NCBI GenBank assembly: GCA_020638735.1
Contig: JACKHZ010000011.1
Location: 310,001 to 374,000, forward strand
Source of the DNA: Planctomycetota bacterium
Lineage (GTDB): Bacteria; Planctomycetota; UBA1135; UBA2386
Reading direction: 5' to 3'
Length of the DNA: 64,000 bases
Part shown: one piece after another, positions 17,184-26,136 of the stretch
Numbering within the stretch: the stretch's first letter is position 1
How the letters are laid out: every line of letters starts with the position of its first letter
Notes under the pieces: model-generated
Database searches by the model: none
What the model saw: the letters and a program-made list of their open reading frames with translations, nothing else
What the model was told of the DNA's origin: nothing
Position numbers and translations under genes: made by a program

Positions 17184-19241
17184 ATGGCCAACTACGTCCT
17201 CGAGATCCTCGATGGGGATCGCGCTGGCGAAGTTCTGCCCGTGACCGAACGCACCCTGCGCATCGGTCGTAAAGCGGGCAACGACGTCGTCCTCGCCGAC
17301 GAGAAGACCTCGGGTGTGCACTGCGAGATCGCGCCGGAAGGCGATCGGTTCGTGCTGCGCGACCTCGGCTCGACCAACGGCACGTTCCTCGACGGCAAGC
17401 GCGTCACCGAGCTGGTGCTGACCCCGGGTGACATCGTCACGGTCGGGCGCCTGCGCGTGAAGTTCTGCAGCACCGACACCGCCGCGGCCGCCGACGCCGG
17501 CGAGTTCGCGGTGCGGCGGCTCGACGCGTCGCGGGTGCAGAAGCGCGGCGGCGCGCTCGGACTCGTCGCGGCGCTGGTCGTCGTGCTCGGCGCCGGCGGC
17601 GGGTTCTGGTGGTGGCAGGGCCAGCAGGAGCAGCAACAGGACGGGCCCGGTCGGCAGAGCAAGCGCGAACCGCTGACGGTGACGGGCAACAAGCTCGACG
17701 GTGGGCGCGGCACCTGCGAGACCGAAGAGGGCTGGGAGCTGCGCGCCGCCGGCTGCGGCTTCCACGGCACCAGCGCGGCCAACACCGGGCGCGGCGCCTT
17801 CGAGGCGAGCCGCGACGGGGACGCCGGCGCGGTCGCGGCCGAGGACTTCGCGATCCTGCGGCTGGCGCAGCCGGTGACGGTGCACGCGGGGCGACCGCTG
17901 CTGCTGTCGGCGCACTGCCAGACCAGCGGCGGCGCGCGTATCGGCGTGCGCGCCAGCGTCTCGGCGCAGAGCGAGCAGGTGCCGTTCCACCTGGTCAGCG
18001 GCACCGCGCTGGAAGCGCGCGAGGACGGCTGGCAGCGGCTCGAGGTCGCGGTGGCGGTGCCGCCGGGCTTCGATCGCCTCGACGTCGAAGTCGTCGCGCT
18101 GCTGCCCGGCGCCGACGCGGTCGCGCGTGTCGACGACCTCGCGGTCGTCGAGGGCGGCGCCGCGGCGCCGATCGAGCTGCGTCACGCCGAGTCCGGGCAG
18201 ACCGCGGTCGGCTTCGGCGCGGCGCTGGCGGTGCGTTCGACGGACAGCGAGAACCTCGCCACGCTGCTCGCCGTGACGCCAGGGCAGGTGCCGGCGCCGT
18301 TCGCCGGCCTGCACGCCGCCGGGCACGCCGTGTTGAGCGATCTCGGCGCGACGCTCGCCTGCAGCGGCACCGAGAAGGGGTTGGCGTTGGCCGCGACCGG
18401 TGTCTCGTCGTTGTGCTTCGTCGTGCCGGCCGACGCCGCCGGTGGCATCCTCGTCGCCGGCGCCGACGAGCGGTTCGCGTCGACCTCCGCTTCGTCGACG
18501 TTCGATGCGCAGCAGGTGCTGCTCGGCAACTTCGCGACGCGCATGATCATCGCCACCGCGGCCCCGGCCAGCGCCACGGGAGTGCTCGGTGGCGGGCTCT
18601 ACCGGCTGACGGTCGCCGCCGCCGACGTGGAGCTGCGGCTCGGCTTCCGTAAGGAACGGCAGGACGCCAGCGCGGTGTTGCGCGAGGCGGAGCAGAAGGT
18701 CGCGGAGGGGCAGCCCGGCCAGGCGCTGGACGAGCTGACGAAGCTGATGAGCCAGAAGCCGATGGACAGCGAGCTGCTCGGCAAGGCGCAGGCGCTGCGC
18801 ACCGAGCTGTTGACCGGGCAGGCCGACCGGCTGCGCAAGCTGCAGCAGGACCTCGAGGAGGCCGACTTCTTCTCGACCCGCGGCGGCTTCGAGCGCGTGG
18901 TGGCCGGCGTCGACGAGCTGGTCGAGCTCTACGGCGCGGACAACCTCGAGGATCCCAAGGTCGCCGCAGAGCTGGAGCAGGCGGCGCGGGCGCGGCTCGA
19001 CGGGCTCGACGGCGCCGCGGCGCGTACGCAGCGCACGCGGCTGCAGACGCTGGCCGACGCGTTCGCCGAGGCGCAGGAGAGCGGCCTGCAGAAGCTGGTC
19101 GCCGACTACATCGACAAGCAGTTGCCGGCGCCCGCCCCCGGGACCGACGGCGACGGCCAGGACGGCAACCGACCGGACGAGAACCGTCCGCAAGACGGCA
19201 CCCAGCAACAGAACACCCAGCCCGGCGGCCAGGGCCGCTGA
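17184..19241 (+). CDS. FHA-domain transmembrane protein, first gene of pilin-like operon
   Basis: A 685-aa protein with an N-terminal FHA phosphothreonine-binding domain (about 8-95). Visible signatures are R-I-G-R-K, S-G-V-H-C-E-I and L-G-S-T-N-G-T-F-L-D-G. One membrane helix follows (about 123-143, L-G-L-V-A-A-L-V-V-V-L-G), so the FHA domain is cytoplasmic and the rest extracytoplasmic. The outer part has beta-rich regions, then a coiled-coil or TPR-like helical stretch (about 490-640) and a polar Asp/Asn/Gln-rich tail. It is likely a phospho-dependent scaffold, perhaps recognising a Ser/Thr kinase target. PilM follows after 22 nt, so it probably belongs to the assembly platform, but no close family is recognised. 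Confidence 0.8.
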   Translation: MANYVLEILDGDRAGEVLPVTERTLRIGRKAGNDVVLADEKTSGVHCEIAPEGDRFVLRDLGSTNGTFLDGKRVTELVLTPGDIVTVGRLRVKFCSTDTAAAADAGEFAVRRLDASRVQKRGGALGLVAALVVVLGAGGGFWWWQGQQEQQQDGPGRQSKREPLTVTGNKLDGGRGTCETEEGWELRAAGCGFHGTSAANTGRGAFEASRDGDAGAVAAEDFAILRLAQPVTVHAGRPLLLSAHCQTSGGARIGVRASVSAQSEQVPFHLVSGTALEAREDGWQRLEVAVAVPPGFDRLDVEVVALLPGADAVARVDDLAVVEGGAAAPIELRHAESGQTAVGFGAALAVRSTDSENLATLLAVTPGQVPAPFAGLHAAGHAVLSDLGATLACSGTEKGLALAATGVSSLCFVVPADAAGGILVAGADERFASTSASSTFDAQQVLLGNFATRMIIATAAPASATGVLGGGLYRLTVAAADVELRLGFRKERQDASAVLREAEQKVAEGQPGQALDELTKLMSQKPMDSELLGKAQALRTELLTGQADRLRKLQQDLEEADFFSTRGGFERVVAGVDELVELYGADNLEDPKVAAELEQAARARLDGLDGAAARTQRTRLQTLADAFAEAQESGLQKLVADYIDKQLPAPAPGTDGDGQDGNRPDENRPQDGTQQQNTQPGGQGR

Positions 19242-19263
19242 CCCAGCAGGACACCGAAACCAC

Positions 19264-20919
19264 ATGGCCAAGAGAGCAACCGCTGTCGACATCGGCAGCC
19301 ACAGCGCCAAGGTCCTGGTCGCCCAGGTCGGCAAGCACGGCGTCAGCGTGCTGCGCTTCGCCGGACTGCCGACCGGGGAGGCCCCCGGTGACGTGGACCT
19401 GCGCGGCGCCGGCATCCCGCTGAAGGACGCCACCTGCGGGCTGGCCGGGCGCGACATGACGCTGCGCTACAGCCAGGTGCCGCCGACCCCGGACTGGCAG
19501 CTGCGCAACCTGATGGACCTGGAGATCCAGGACCTCGCGCAGCAGTCGGGCGGCGCGCTGTCGGCGGACTACAACCTGCTGCCGATCGGCGACGAGGAGT
19601 CGGGCGTCGACACGGTGCTGCTGGCGCTGGCCAAGGACGACGCGCTCGAGCGGCAGCAGAAGGAGCTGGCCGCGGCCGCCGGCAGCGTCGCGGCGTTCGT
19701 GCCCAACTGCACCGCGCTCTACAACGCGTTCCTCAAGGCCGGCCCGGTCGAGGCGGACGCGGTGGTGGCGCTGGTCAACATCGGCCACCAGACCATCGAC
19801 CTGGCGATCGTGCGCGGCACCGACCTGCTGTTCGCGCGCAACCTGACCAGCGGCACCAAGGGCCTCGACGACGCGATCGCGTCGAGCTTCAACGTCTCGT
19901 CGCGCAAGGCGGAAGCGCTGAAGAAGGACCTGCTGGACCTCGACCCGCAGAGCCGCGGCAACTACCAGAGCGGACAGGCCGAGAAGGTGACGATGGCGGC
20001 GATGGCCGCCGCGTCGTCGATCCCGGCGGCGATCCAGAGCTCGCTGTCGTTCTGCAAGGCGCAGACGAAGATCGCCGACCTGCGCCTCGACAAGGTGCTG
20101 CTGTGCGGCGGTGGCGCGCGGTTGCGCGGGCTGCGCGGCCTGCTGCGCGAGAACCTGCGTTGCCCGGTCGAGCTGTTCGACCCGTTCGCCAACGTCGACC
20201 TCAGCGCGCTGCCGCCGGACGACGCCGAGCAGCTGCAGCAGATGCGGCACGAGTCGGTGGTGGCGCTCGGCCTCGCGGTCGGTCGCCTCGACGACACGCT
20301 CTACGCGCTCGAGATCCTGCCGGAGGCGGTGCGCAAGAAGCAGCGCTTCCAGCAGCGCACGATCTGGAACATCGCCGCCGGCGCGGTGGTGGTCGGCGTG
20401 ATCGGCCTGCAGGTCAGCTTCGGGCAGCAGCGGGTCGCGGCGATCGACGCGGCGGCGAAGCAGATGCGCGTGCAGGTCAGTCGCTTCAAGTCGATCGACT
20501 CGCGGGCCGAGGCGCTCGCCGAGGAGAACGAGAAGGCCCGCGTGCTGGTCGCGCACCTGCAGAAGCGCGCGCTGCCGCTGCACGGCGCGCTGCGCACGAT
20601 GCGCGCCATCGAGGCGCACCTGCCGGAGCAGCTGTGGCTCGACAAGTTCGAGGTGACGGCGGCGCGCCGCGGCCAGGACGTGACGCCGCGCGCGGTGTTC
20701 CTGGTGCGCGGCAAGGCGCTGAACGGCGTCGACGCCGGCAACGTGATGGCGCAGTTCTACAGCGAGTTCAAGGCGGACCCGGACCTGAGCCGGGGCGTCG
20801 AAGCGGTGATGGCGGGCAAGACCACCCAGGACACGACGCAGCTGGTCGAGATCACCGTCGACCTGACCGTGGTGCCGCCGGAAGCGGCGCCGGCGGAAGA
20901 CGCGAAGGAGGGCAAGTGA
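19264..20919 (+). CDS. PilM-PilN fusion, pilus/T2SS inner-membrane platform
   Basis: A 551-aa protein. Residues about 1-350 are an actin-like PilM ATPase domain: V-D-I-G-S-H-S-A-K (phosphate 1), V-N-I-G-H-Q-T-I-D-L-A (phosphate 2) and L-L-C-G-G-G-A-R-L (adenosine). A membrane helix at about 365-380 (I-A-A-G-A-V-V-V-G-V-I-G) then begins a PilN-like part with a short coiled coil and a ferredoxin-like periplasmic domain ending in E-I-T-V-D-L-T-V-V-P. In most type IV pili PilM and PilN are separate; GspL of type II secretion is the known natural fusion. Its role would be to couple the cytoplasmic motor to the periplasmic ring. The stop overlaps the next start (TGATG). Confidence 0.85.
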   Translation: MAKRATAVDIGSHSAKVLVAQVGKHGVSVLRFAGLPTGEAPGDVDLRGAGIPLKDATCGLAGRDMTLRYSQVPPTPDWQLRNLMDLEIQDLAQQSGGALSADYNLLPIGDEESGVDTVLLALAKDDALERQQKELAAAAGSVAAFVPNCTALYNAFLKAGPVEADAVVALVNIGHQTIDLAIVRGTDLLFARNLTSGTKGLDDAIASSFNVSSRKAEALKKDLLDLDPQSRGNYQSGQAEKVTMAAMAAASSIPAAIQSSLSFCKAQTKIADLRLDKVLLCGGGARLRGLRGLLRENLRCPVELFDPFANVDLSALPPDDAEQLQQMRHESVVALGLAVGRLDDTLYALEILPEAVRKKQRFQQRTIWNIAAGAVVVGVIGLQVSFGQQRVAAIDAAAKQMRVQVSRFKSIDSRAEALAEENEKARVLVAHLQKRALPLHGALRTMRAIEAHLPEQLWLDKFEVTAARRGQDVTPRAVFLVRGKALNGVDAGNVMAQFYSEFKADPDLSRGVEAVMAGKTTQDTTQLVEITVDLTVVPPEAAPAEDAKEGK

Positions 20920-21713
20920 TGGACGCCGGTGCATTCGTACAGGAGAACAAGCGGTGGCTGATCGGCTGCGCGATCGGCGGCCTCTGCTGGCTGATCGGCG
21001 CCACCGTCGTGGACTCGCTCTACACCCGGACGATGCCGACCGGAAAGTCGCTCGGCGCGCCGGACGAGGTCTACGACCAGTCGGCGCTCGACGCCGCGCA
21101 GGCCGAGAACGAGGCGCTGGAGGCCGAGCTGAAGCAGCTGAAGGCGTCCTTGACCTTCGTGCCGGCGGCGCGCTACACGACGTGGAACGGCCCCGCCGAC
21201 CAGCACCTGTTCCTCACCGGGCGCGAGCTCAAGGAGCGCGTGCTGCAGGCTGCGAGCGACCGCGACGTGCTGGTCGACGACGGCGCGATCGGCTGGGACG
21301 TGCCGACCGGCGTCGACGACATCCGCCGCGTGCTGATCGGGCTCGACCTGGTCGACGAGGTGCAGCGGCGGCTGTTCGAGGCGCACGACGCGACCCGCAG
21401 CGACGACGACACGGCGCGCGGTCTGGTCGCCGTGCTGGCGCTCAAGCTCGAGTCGCTGCGCAACCGCCGGGCGATGCAGTCCGGGCGGCGCCGCGACGGC
21501 ATCGACATCGACGACCTGCTCGACCAGCAGACGCTGAACCTGCAGTTCCAGGCCGACGAGCCGACGCTGGCGGGCTTCCTCGAGGCGCTGCGCGAGCCGC
21601 AGCGCACCGTCGTGCTCGACAGCTGGCAGGTACAGCGGCCGCAGCGACCGGGTGAGGTCTGCACGGTCAAGGCCACCCTCTCCGCGATCGTGTTCAAGGA
21701 CTCGAAGAACTGA
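20919..21713 (+). CDS. PilO-like inner-membrane platform protein
   Basis: A 264-aa protein with one N-terminal membrane helix (residues about 13-31, L-I-G-C-A-I-G-G-L-C-W-L-I-G). A coiled coil follows (about 55-77, A-E-N-E-A-L-E-A-E-L-K-Q-L), then two alpha/beta regions ending in strand-rich sequence like PilO/GspM. It directly follows the PilM-PilN fusion with a TGATG overlap, the conserved order of PilM-N-O operons. Assignment rests on topology and position more than on sequence. An insertion of about 80 residues rich in Asp/Arg in the middle makes it longer than typical PilO (about 200 aa). Confidence 0.7.
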   Translation: MDAGAFVQENKRWLIGCAIGGLCWLIGATVVDSLYTRTMPTGKSLGAPDEVYDQSALDAAQAENEALEAELKQLKASLTFVPAARYTTWNGPADQHLFLTGRELKERVLQAASDRDVLVDDGAIGWDVPTGVDDIRRVLIGLDLVDEVQRRLFEAHDATRSDDDTARGLVAVLALKLESLRNRRAMQSGRRRDGIDIDDLLDQQTLNLQFQADEPTLAGFLEALREPQRTVVLDSWQVQRPQRPGEVCTVKATLSAIVFKDSKN

Positions 21714-24493
21714 TGAGCATCCGCAAGGAACAGGTGCTGCTGGCGCTGGTCGCGCTGCTGGCCGTCTGGGTCGGCATGGACTACCTCGAGACGCCGAGCT
21801 ACCAGGCCAGGGTCTCGCCGCGGAAGCGCGAGTTCGAGCCGCAGCCGCTCGGCCACGCGGTGCTGGCCGGGGACGCGGGCGCGGCGCCGATGCGTCGCGA
21901 CTTCTGCACCGAGCCGAGCGAGACGCGGCCGCTGCCGCCGCGCGACCTGGACTTCCCGCAGCAGGCGGCGTCGTCGCTGGCCGGTGTGCCGCTCGACCCG
22001 GGCCCCGACTTCCGCCACTCGTGGCTGCTGCGTCGGGATGGCGCGCAGGTCGACGGCGTGACGTTGTCGCTCGGCATCGGTGACGGCGGCGGCGACGGTG
22101 CCGATGAGTCCGACGGCGGGGACGAGGGGGACGACGGTTCGGTCGCTGCCGGCGCTGGTGGCGCCCGCTCCGGGGGTGATGTCGGCGGCCAGGACGCGGT
22201 GCCGGGCACGCTGACGACCGAGCAGTTGGAACGGCTCTACGACCGGCTCTGGGCCGTCAACCAGCCCAACCCGTACTACGGCCGCATCGAGGAGTCCGAC
22301 GGCGTCGACCTGTTCGCGCTCGAGGAGAGCGGTCAGTTCACCGACGTCAAGCTGCGGCTGCGCGTCTACAGCCCCAAGGACCGCAAGCTCGGCAACCCGC
22401 AGCCGTTCGGCGCCGGCGCGTCGCAGCAGATCGCGCGCATCCACCTCGCGGACTCGATGCGCAACGAGGTCGAACGGCACGTGCGCAAGCTGCCGAAGGA
22501 CCAACCGGCCGTCGGTCAGCGCCGCCAGGTCATCGAGTGGCTGCTCGAGCAGGGGCAGAGCGAGGCCTGGGTCTACGAGGAGGCGCTGAAGCAGGCCGAA
22601 GCGTACGCGCAGGTCTCCGGCGGCGTCATCGAAGCCAAGCGCCTGCTGCAGCGGGTCTACCGCGCGATGGGCGACCTCGACGGCGAATACGCGCTGCTGC
22701 AGGGGCTCAGCGGGCAAGGCCTCGAGGGGCCGTTCCAGGCGCTCGGGCTCGGCCAGCTGCAGGCGCGGCTCGGTCTGTGGGTGGACGCCGAGGCGAACCT
22801 GCGCCGCGCCGTCGAGCTGTCGCCGAACGACGCCAGCACGCACGGCGGTCTGGCCGAGTTCCTGCGTCAGCGCGGCCGCACGCGCGAGGCGATGGCGTCG
22901 GCGAAGCGCGCCAAGGCGACCCTCGGCGCGGTGCAGGACAAGGACCTGCGCACGTCGATCGTGCGCACGATCTTCGCCTGTCAGCTGGCGGTCGGCGACC
23001 TCGATGGTGCGCGCGAGACGGCGAGCACGATGTCCGCCGAAGGCGGCACGACGTACCTGCGCGGCTGCCTTGCCTACGCGTCGGGCGACGCCGGCGGGGC
23101 GCTCGGCACCTTCCGCTCGGTGGCGTCGGGGCCCGATGGCGACGCCGCGCTGCTGGCGCAGGCCGCGTGCCTCGAGGCGCTCGGCAACTGGCAGGAGGCG
23201 TTCGATCTGTTCGTGCGGGTCGGCGATCAGGCGCCGCTGCTGCGGCACCGGGCCTGCACCGGGCAGGCGCTCGTCTGCCTGCGCACCGGCCAGTTCGACG
23301 CCGCGCTGGCGTTCGTCGACCGCGCCCTCGAGGCGGCCCCGCGCGACGCCTACGCGCTCTACCTGCGCGGCCGCACGCTGCGGCTGATGGGGCAGGCGCA
23401 GGCGTCGATCGAAGCGCTGACCCAGGCGCTGGCCGAGCGCGACGACTTCGTGCACGCGATCGCCGAGATGTCGGCGGCGCAGACCGCGCTCGCCAACGCG
23501 AGTACCGGGACCGAGCAGGTCGAGGCGCTGTTCGCCGCGCGCCGCTACGCCGAACGCGCGGTCGAGCTGTCGCCGACGCCGGAGATCCCGCTGTTCGAGA
23601 TGGCCGGGGTGTGCGCGTTCGCCGCCGGCGATCCGCGCGCGGCCAAGACCCACTTCGAGCAGGCGCGCAGCCTCGGCGCCGACGACGCCGCCCGCGCCTT
23701 CGCGCGCGGCGCGATCTGCGTCGTCGACTACAGCCGGGCGCGCGTCGACGAGGCGGTGGTCGGCCTCGAGCGCCTCGCGCGCGACCAGGGCCGCGACGAC
23801 CCGGTCGGCAAGTGGGCCGAAGCGACGATCGCGCTGATCGAGGCGCACGCACAGAAGGAACAGCTCGGCGACGGCTTCGACCGCGACAAGCTCGGCAGCA
23901 ACTGGGACCGCTCCGGCGACGGCCAGGTCAGGGACAACTGCGAGCATGGCCGGCTGACGTTGAAGGGCACCTACAGCCTGCGCGGCGACGGCGAGGTGGC
24001 GGTGACGCGCGTCGCCGCGGTCAAGCACGCCAAGAACTTCCTCGCCGCGGCGGTGTCGATCGAGGCGGGCCCGACCAACCAACGCGAGGAGTCGTTCTTC
24101 GGTCTCGGCGTGGACGTGCCGCGCGGCGCCAACGACATCGGCCTGCGCGCCAGGGTCGGCATCAAGAGCGGGGCGCCGTTCCTCTACATCCTCGACGGCA
24201 AGGAGCAGGGGCGCGACGCCGAGAAGCTGGTCAAGCTGTCGCCCGAGCTGCTCCGGCAGGACAAGCCGCAGCGCGTCGAGCTGCGCTTCGTGCCGCGCAG
24301 CGAGGACCAGGCCCGCACGCTGTCGCTGCAGGTGTGGTTCAACGGGTCGCTGGTGCACGTGCACGAGCTGAAGCAGGTCAACGGCAGCACCACGACCGAG
24401 CTGAAGACCGTGCTGTTCGCCAGCGGCGACAAGCAGACCAAGGTGGACGTCGCCTTCGACGACTACGTGCTGGAGCGCAACAAGGAGCTGTAG
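21713..24493 (+). CDS. Membrane-anchored TPR protein with jelly-roll tail
   Basis: A 926-aa protein. A membrane helix at 8-24 places the rest outside the cytoplasm. A Gly/Asp-rich linker (about 115-165) is followed by a long TPR array (about 270-720, repeats such as A-L-Y-L-R-G-R-T-L-R-L). The C-terminal 200 residues are beta-rich with F-F-G-L-G-V-D-V-P, V-E-L-R-F-V-P and A-F-D-D-Y-V-L, resembling the concanavalin-like/DUF1080 fold that binds sugars or proteins. It overlaps the PilO-like gene (TGATG) and precedes the GspG-like pilin by 5 nt. It may occupy a pilus-assembly or pilotin-like scaffold role (PilP/GspC position), but this is inference from gene order. Confidence 0.75.
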   Translation: MSIRKEQVLLALVALLAVWVGMDYLETPSYQARVSPRKREFEPQPLGHAVLAGDAGAAPMRRDFCTEPSETRPLPPRDLDFPQQAASSLAGVPLDPGPDFRHSWLLRRDGAQVDGVTLSLGIGDGGGDGADESDGGDEGDDGSVAAGAGGARSGGDVGGQDAVPGTLTTEQLERLYDRLWAVNQPNPYYGRIEESDGVDLFALEESGQFTDVKLRLRVYSPKDRKLGNPQPFGAGASQQIARIHLADSMRNEVERHVRKLPKDQPAVGQRRQVIEWLLEQGQSEAWVYEEALKQAEAYAQVSGGVIEAKRLLQRVYRAMGDLDGEYALLQGLSGQGLEGPFQALGLGQLQARLGLWVDAEANLRRAVELSPNDASTHGGLAEFLRQRGRTREAMASAKRAKATLGAVQDKDLRTSIVRTIFACQLAVGDLDGARETASTMSAEGGTTYLRGCLAYASGDAGGALGTFRSVASGPDGDAALLAQAACLEALGNWQEAFDLFVRVGDQAPLLRHRACTGQALVCLRTGQFDAALAFVDRALEAAPRDAYALYLRGRTLRLMGQAQASIEALTQALAERDDFVHAIAEMSAAQTALANASTGTEQVEALFAARRYAERAVELSPTPEIPLFEMAGVCAFAAGDPRAAKTHFEQARSLGADDAARAFARGAICVVDYSRARVDEAVVGLERLARDQGRDDPVGKWAEATIALIEAHAQKEQLGDGFDRDKLGSNWDRSGDGQVRDNCEHGRLTLKGTYSLRGDGEVAVTRVAAVKHAKNFLAAAVSIEAGPTNQREESFFGLGVDVPRGANDIGLRARVGIKSGAPFLYILDGKEQGRDAEKLVKLSPELLRQDKPQRVELRFVPRSEDQARTLSLQVWFNGSLVHVHELKQVNGSTTTELKTVLFASGDKQTKVDVAFDDYVLERNKEL

Positions 24494-24498
24494 AGGCA

Positions 24499-25158
24499 AT
24501 GTCCGTGACGAGCACCGCGACCCGTTCCCGTCGTCCCGCCGCCGAGCGAGGCTTCACGCTCATCGAGCTGCTGGTGGTGATCTCGATCCTCGGCGTGCTG
24601 GCGGCCGTGCTGCTGCCGCGCCTGCTCGAGGCGCGCGAGTCGTCCGAGGAGACGGCGACGAACGCGACGTTCCTGCAGCTCGAGGGCGCGATCCAGGCCT
24701 TCGAGCGGGTGCACGGCTACTTCCCGCCGGACGACTTCCGCTACCTCGAGAAGGACAAGGAGGTCGCCTGGAAGGACGACAACGGCGTCAACACCGGCAT
24801 CGAGTCGCTGCTGTGCTTCGTCAGCCAGTCGCAGAAGGACGGCTCCGACCTGAGCAACCTGGCCAGCTACCTGGAGAACTTCGACGGCGACAAGAACGGC
24901 GCGAAGATGCCGCTGCTCGGCCGCTCGGATCGCGTCGAGCTGACCGATGCCTGGCGCACGCCGATCGCCTACTTCACCAAGCTGCACATGGACAAGCCGC
25001 AGCGCATGCTGCTCGCGGAGGGCGAGTCCGAGGTGCAGGTCAAGGCGAAGCGCCGCGACGACGGCGAATACTACGGCGGCCGGAAGTGGCAGCTGCTGAG
25101 CGCCGGCAAGGACCGCACCTTCGGCACCGACGATGACCTCGTCTGGCCGAAGAACTAG
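24499..25158 (+). CDS. GspG-like major pseudopilin
   Basis: Type II secretion/type IV pilin-like protein of 219 aa with a class III signal. A short basic leader ends at G18, then F-T-L-I-E-L-L-V-V-I with the conserved Glu at +5 (cut by the PilD/GspO prepilin peptidase, not encoded here). The hydrophobic helix is followed by a globular domain. Its W-Q-L-L-S-A-G-K-D-R-T-F-G-T-D-D-D-L ending is typical of GspG C-termini, where the Asp residues bind calcium. It is longer than most GspG (about 145 aa). First of five consecutive prepilin genes. Confidence 0.9.
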   Translation: MSVTSTATRSRRPAAERGFTLIELLVVISILGVLAAVLLPRLLEARESSEETATNATFLQLEGAIQAFERVHGYFPPDDFRYLEKDKEVAWKDDNGVNTGIESLLCFVSQSQKDGSDLSNLASYLENFDGDKNGAKMPLLGRSDRVELTDAWRTPIAYFTKLHMDKPQRMLLAEGESEVQVKAKRRDDGEYYGGRKWQLLSAGKDRTFGTDDDLVWPKN

Positions 25159-25165
25159 GAAGGGC

Positions 25166-26122
25166 ATGCACCGACCAGCTGCAGCCGCGATCCGCCGCCG
25201 CCGGGAGCACGGCTTCACGCTGCTCGAGCTGCTGGTCGTGATCGGCGTGATCTCCGTGCTGATGGGCATCGGCATCGGCTACCTCGGCCGCACCGACCCG
25301 ATGGTCGTCGCCCGATCGGTGCTCGCCGGTGAGATGCGCTCGGCCCAGCTGACGGCGCGCGCCGAAGGCGTCGCCACCCAGGTCTGGGTGCGGCCCGGCG
25401 ACGACGAACGATCGGCGACGGTGCAGGCGCGCCTGCTGGAGCCGGTGGTGACGTTCCACTTCGAGCCCGGACAGCCGGTGCTCGACGAGCGCCTTCGCGG
25501 CCAGCTCGGCGGCGACGACGTCGAGTCCGGGCGCTTCGGGCACGCGCGCAGGTCCACCGGTGAGGGCAAGTCGCCGTTGCTGATGTGGCAGGTGGTCCCG
25601 CGGGTCTGCGACCTGCGCCAGGGCTTCGTGCTGCGCCTCGACCTGTGGCTCGACGGCGCCGCGGCGTGCACGGTGGCCCAGCTGGGGCAGCTGCTCGACC
25701 TCGCGCTCGACGCCGAGGCGCGGCCGGAGGTGCGGTTGCGGTTGAAGGCGACGGGTGACCAGACGGTGCGCCCCCGGGTCAAGGGCGCGCGTTCGTTGCC
25801 GGTGCGCCGTTGGTGCACGCTCGAAGTCGGCTGCGACGGCGAGACCGCGTGGCTGTCGGTGGACGGGCGTGAGGACGGTCGCGAGGTGGCGCGCGGCGCG
25901 CCCGAGCAGAGCGAGGAGATGACCTTCGTCGTCTCGCCGGCGGTGGACGGCATCGCCGGCATGGTTGACGAGGTGCGCTGGTTGGTGTTCGGGCTGTCGC
26001 CGCCGCAGTCGCTGCCGCCGCAGCTGCAGCCGAAGCGCGTCTACCGCTTCGGCTGGGACGCGCGCGGCGAGCCGACCGAGCAGCCGGAGATCGAATTCGA
26101 ACCGTGGGAGTCCGACCAGTGA
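25166..26122 (+). CDS. GspH-like minor pseudopilin with jelly-roll domain
   Basis: Prepilin-like protein of 318 aa. The leader ends H-G, then F-T-L-L-E-L-L-V-V-I-G-V with Glu+5. The helix is followed by a GspH-like beginning (R-S-V-L-A-G-E-M-R-S-A-Q-L-T-A-R-A-E-G). From about residue 90 it continues as a beta-rich region with W-C-T-L-E-V-G-C-D-G-E-T-A-W-L-S-V-D-G and V-D-E-V-R-W-L-V-F-G, a LamG/concanavalin-like pattern. GspH proteins are usually about 170 aa, so this domain is an addition. Start ATG25166 is 7 nt after the GspG stop with GGAAGGG upstream. Confidence 0.8.
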   Translation: MHRPAAAAIRRRREHGFTLLELLVVIGVISVLMGIGIGYLGRTDPMVVARSVLAGEMRSAQLTARAEGVATQVWVRPGDDERSATVQARLLEPVVTFHFEPGQPVLDERLRGQLGGDDVESGRFGHARRSTGEGKSPLLMWQVVPRVCDLRQGFVLRLDLWLDGAAACTVAQLGQLLDLALDAEARPEVRLRLKATGDQTVRPRVKGARSLPVRRWCTLEVGCDGETAWLSVDGREDGREVARGAPEQSEEMTFVVSPAVDGIAGMVDEVRWLVFGLSPPQSLPPQLQPKRVYRFGWDARGEPTEQPEIEFEPWESDQ

Positions 26123-26136
26123 ACGGGAGCCGCGCC

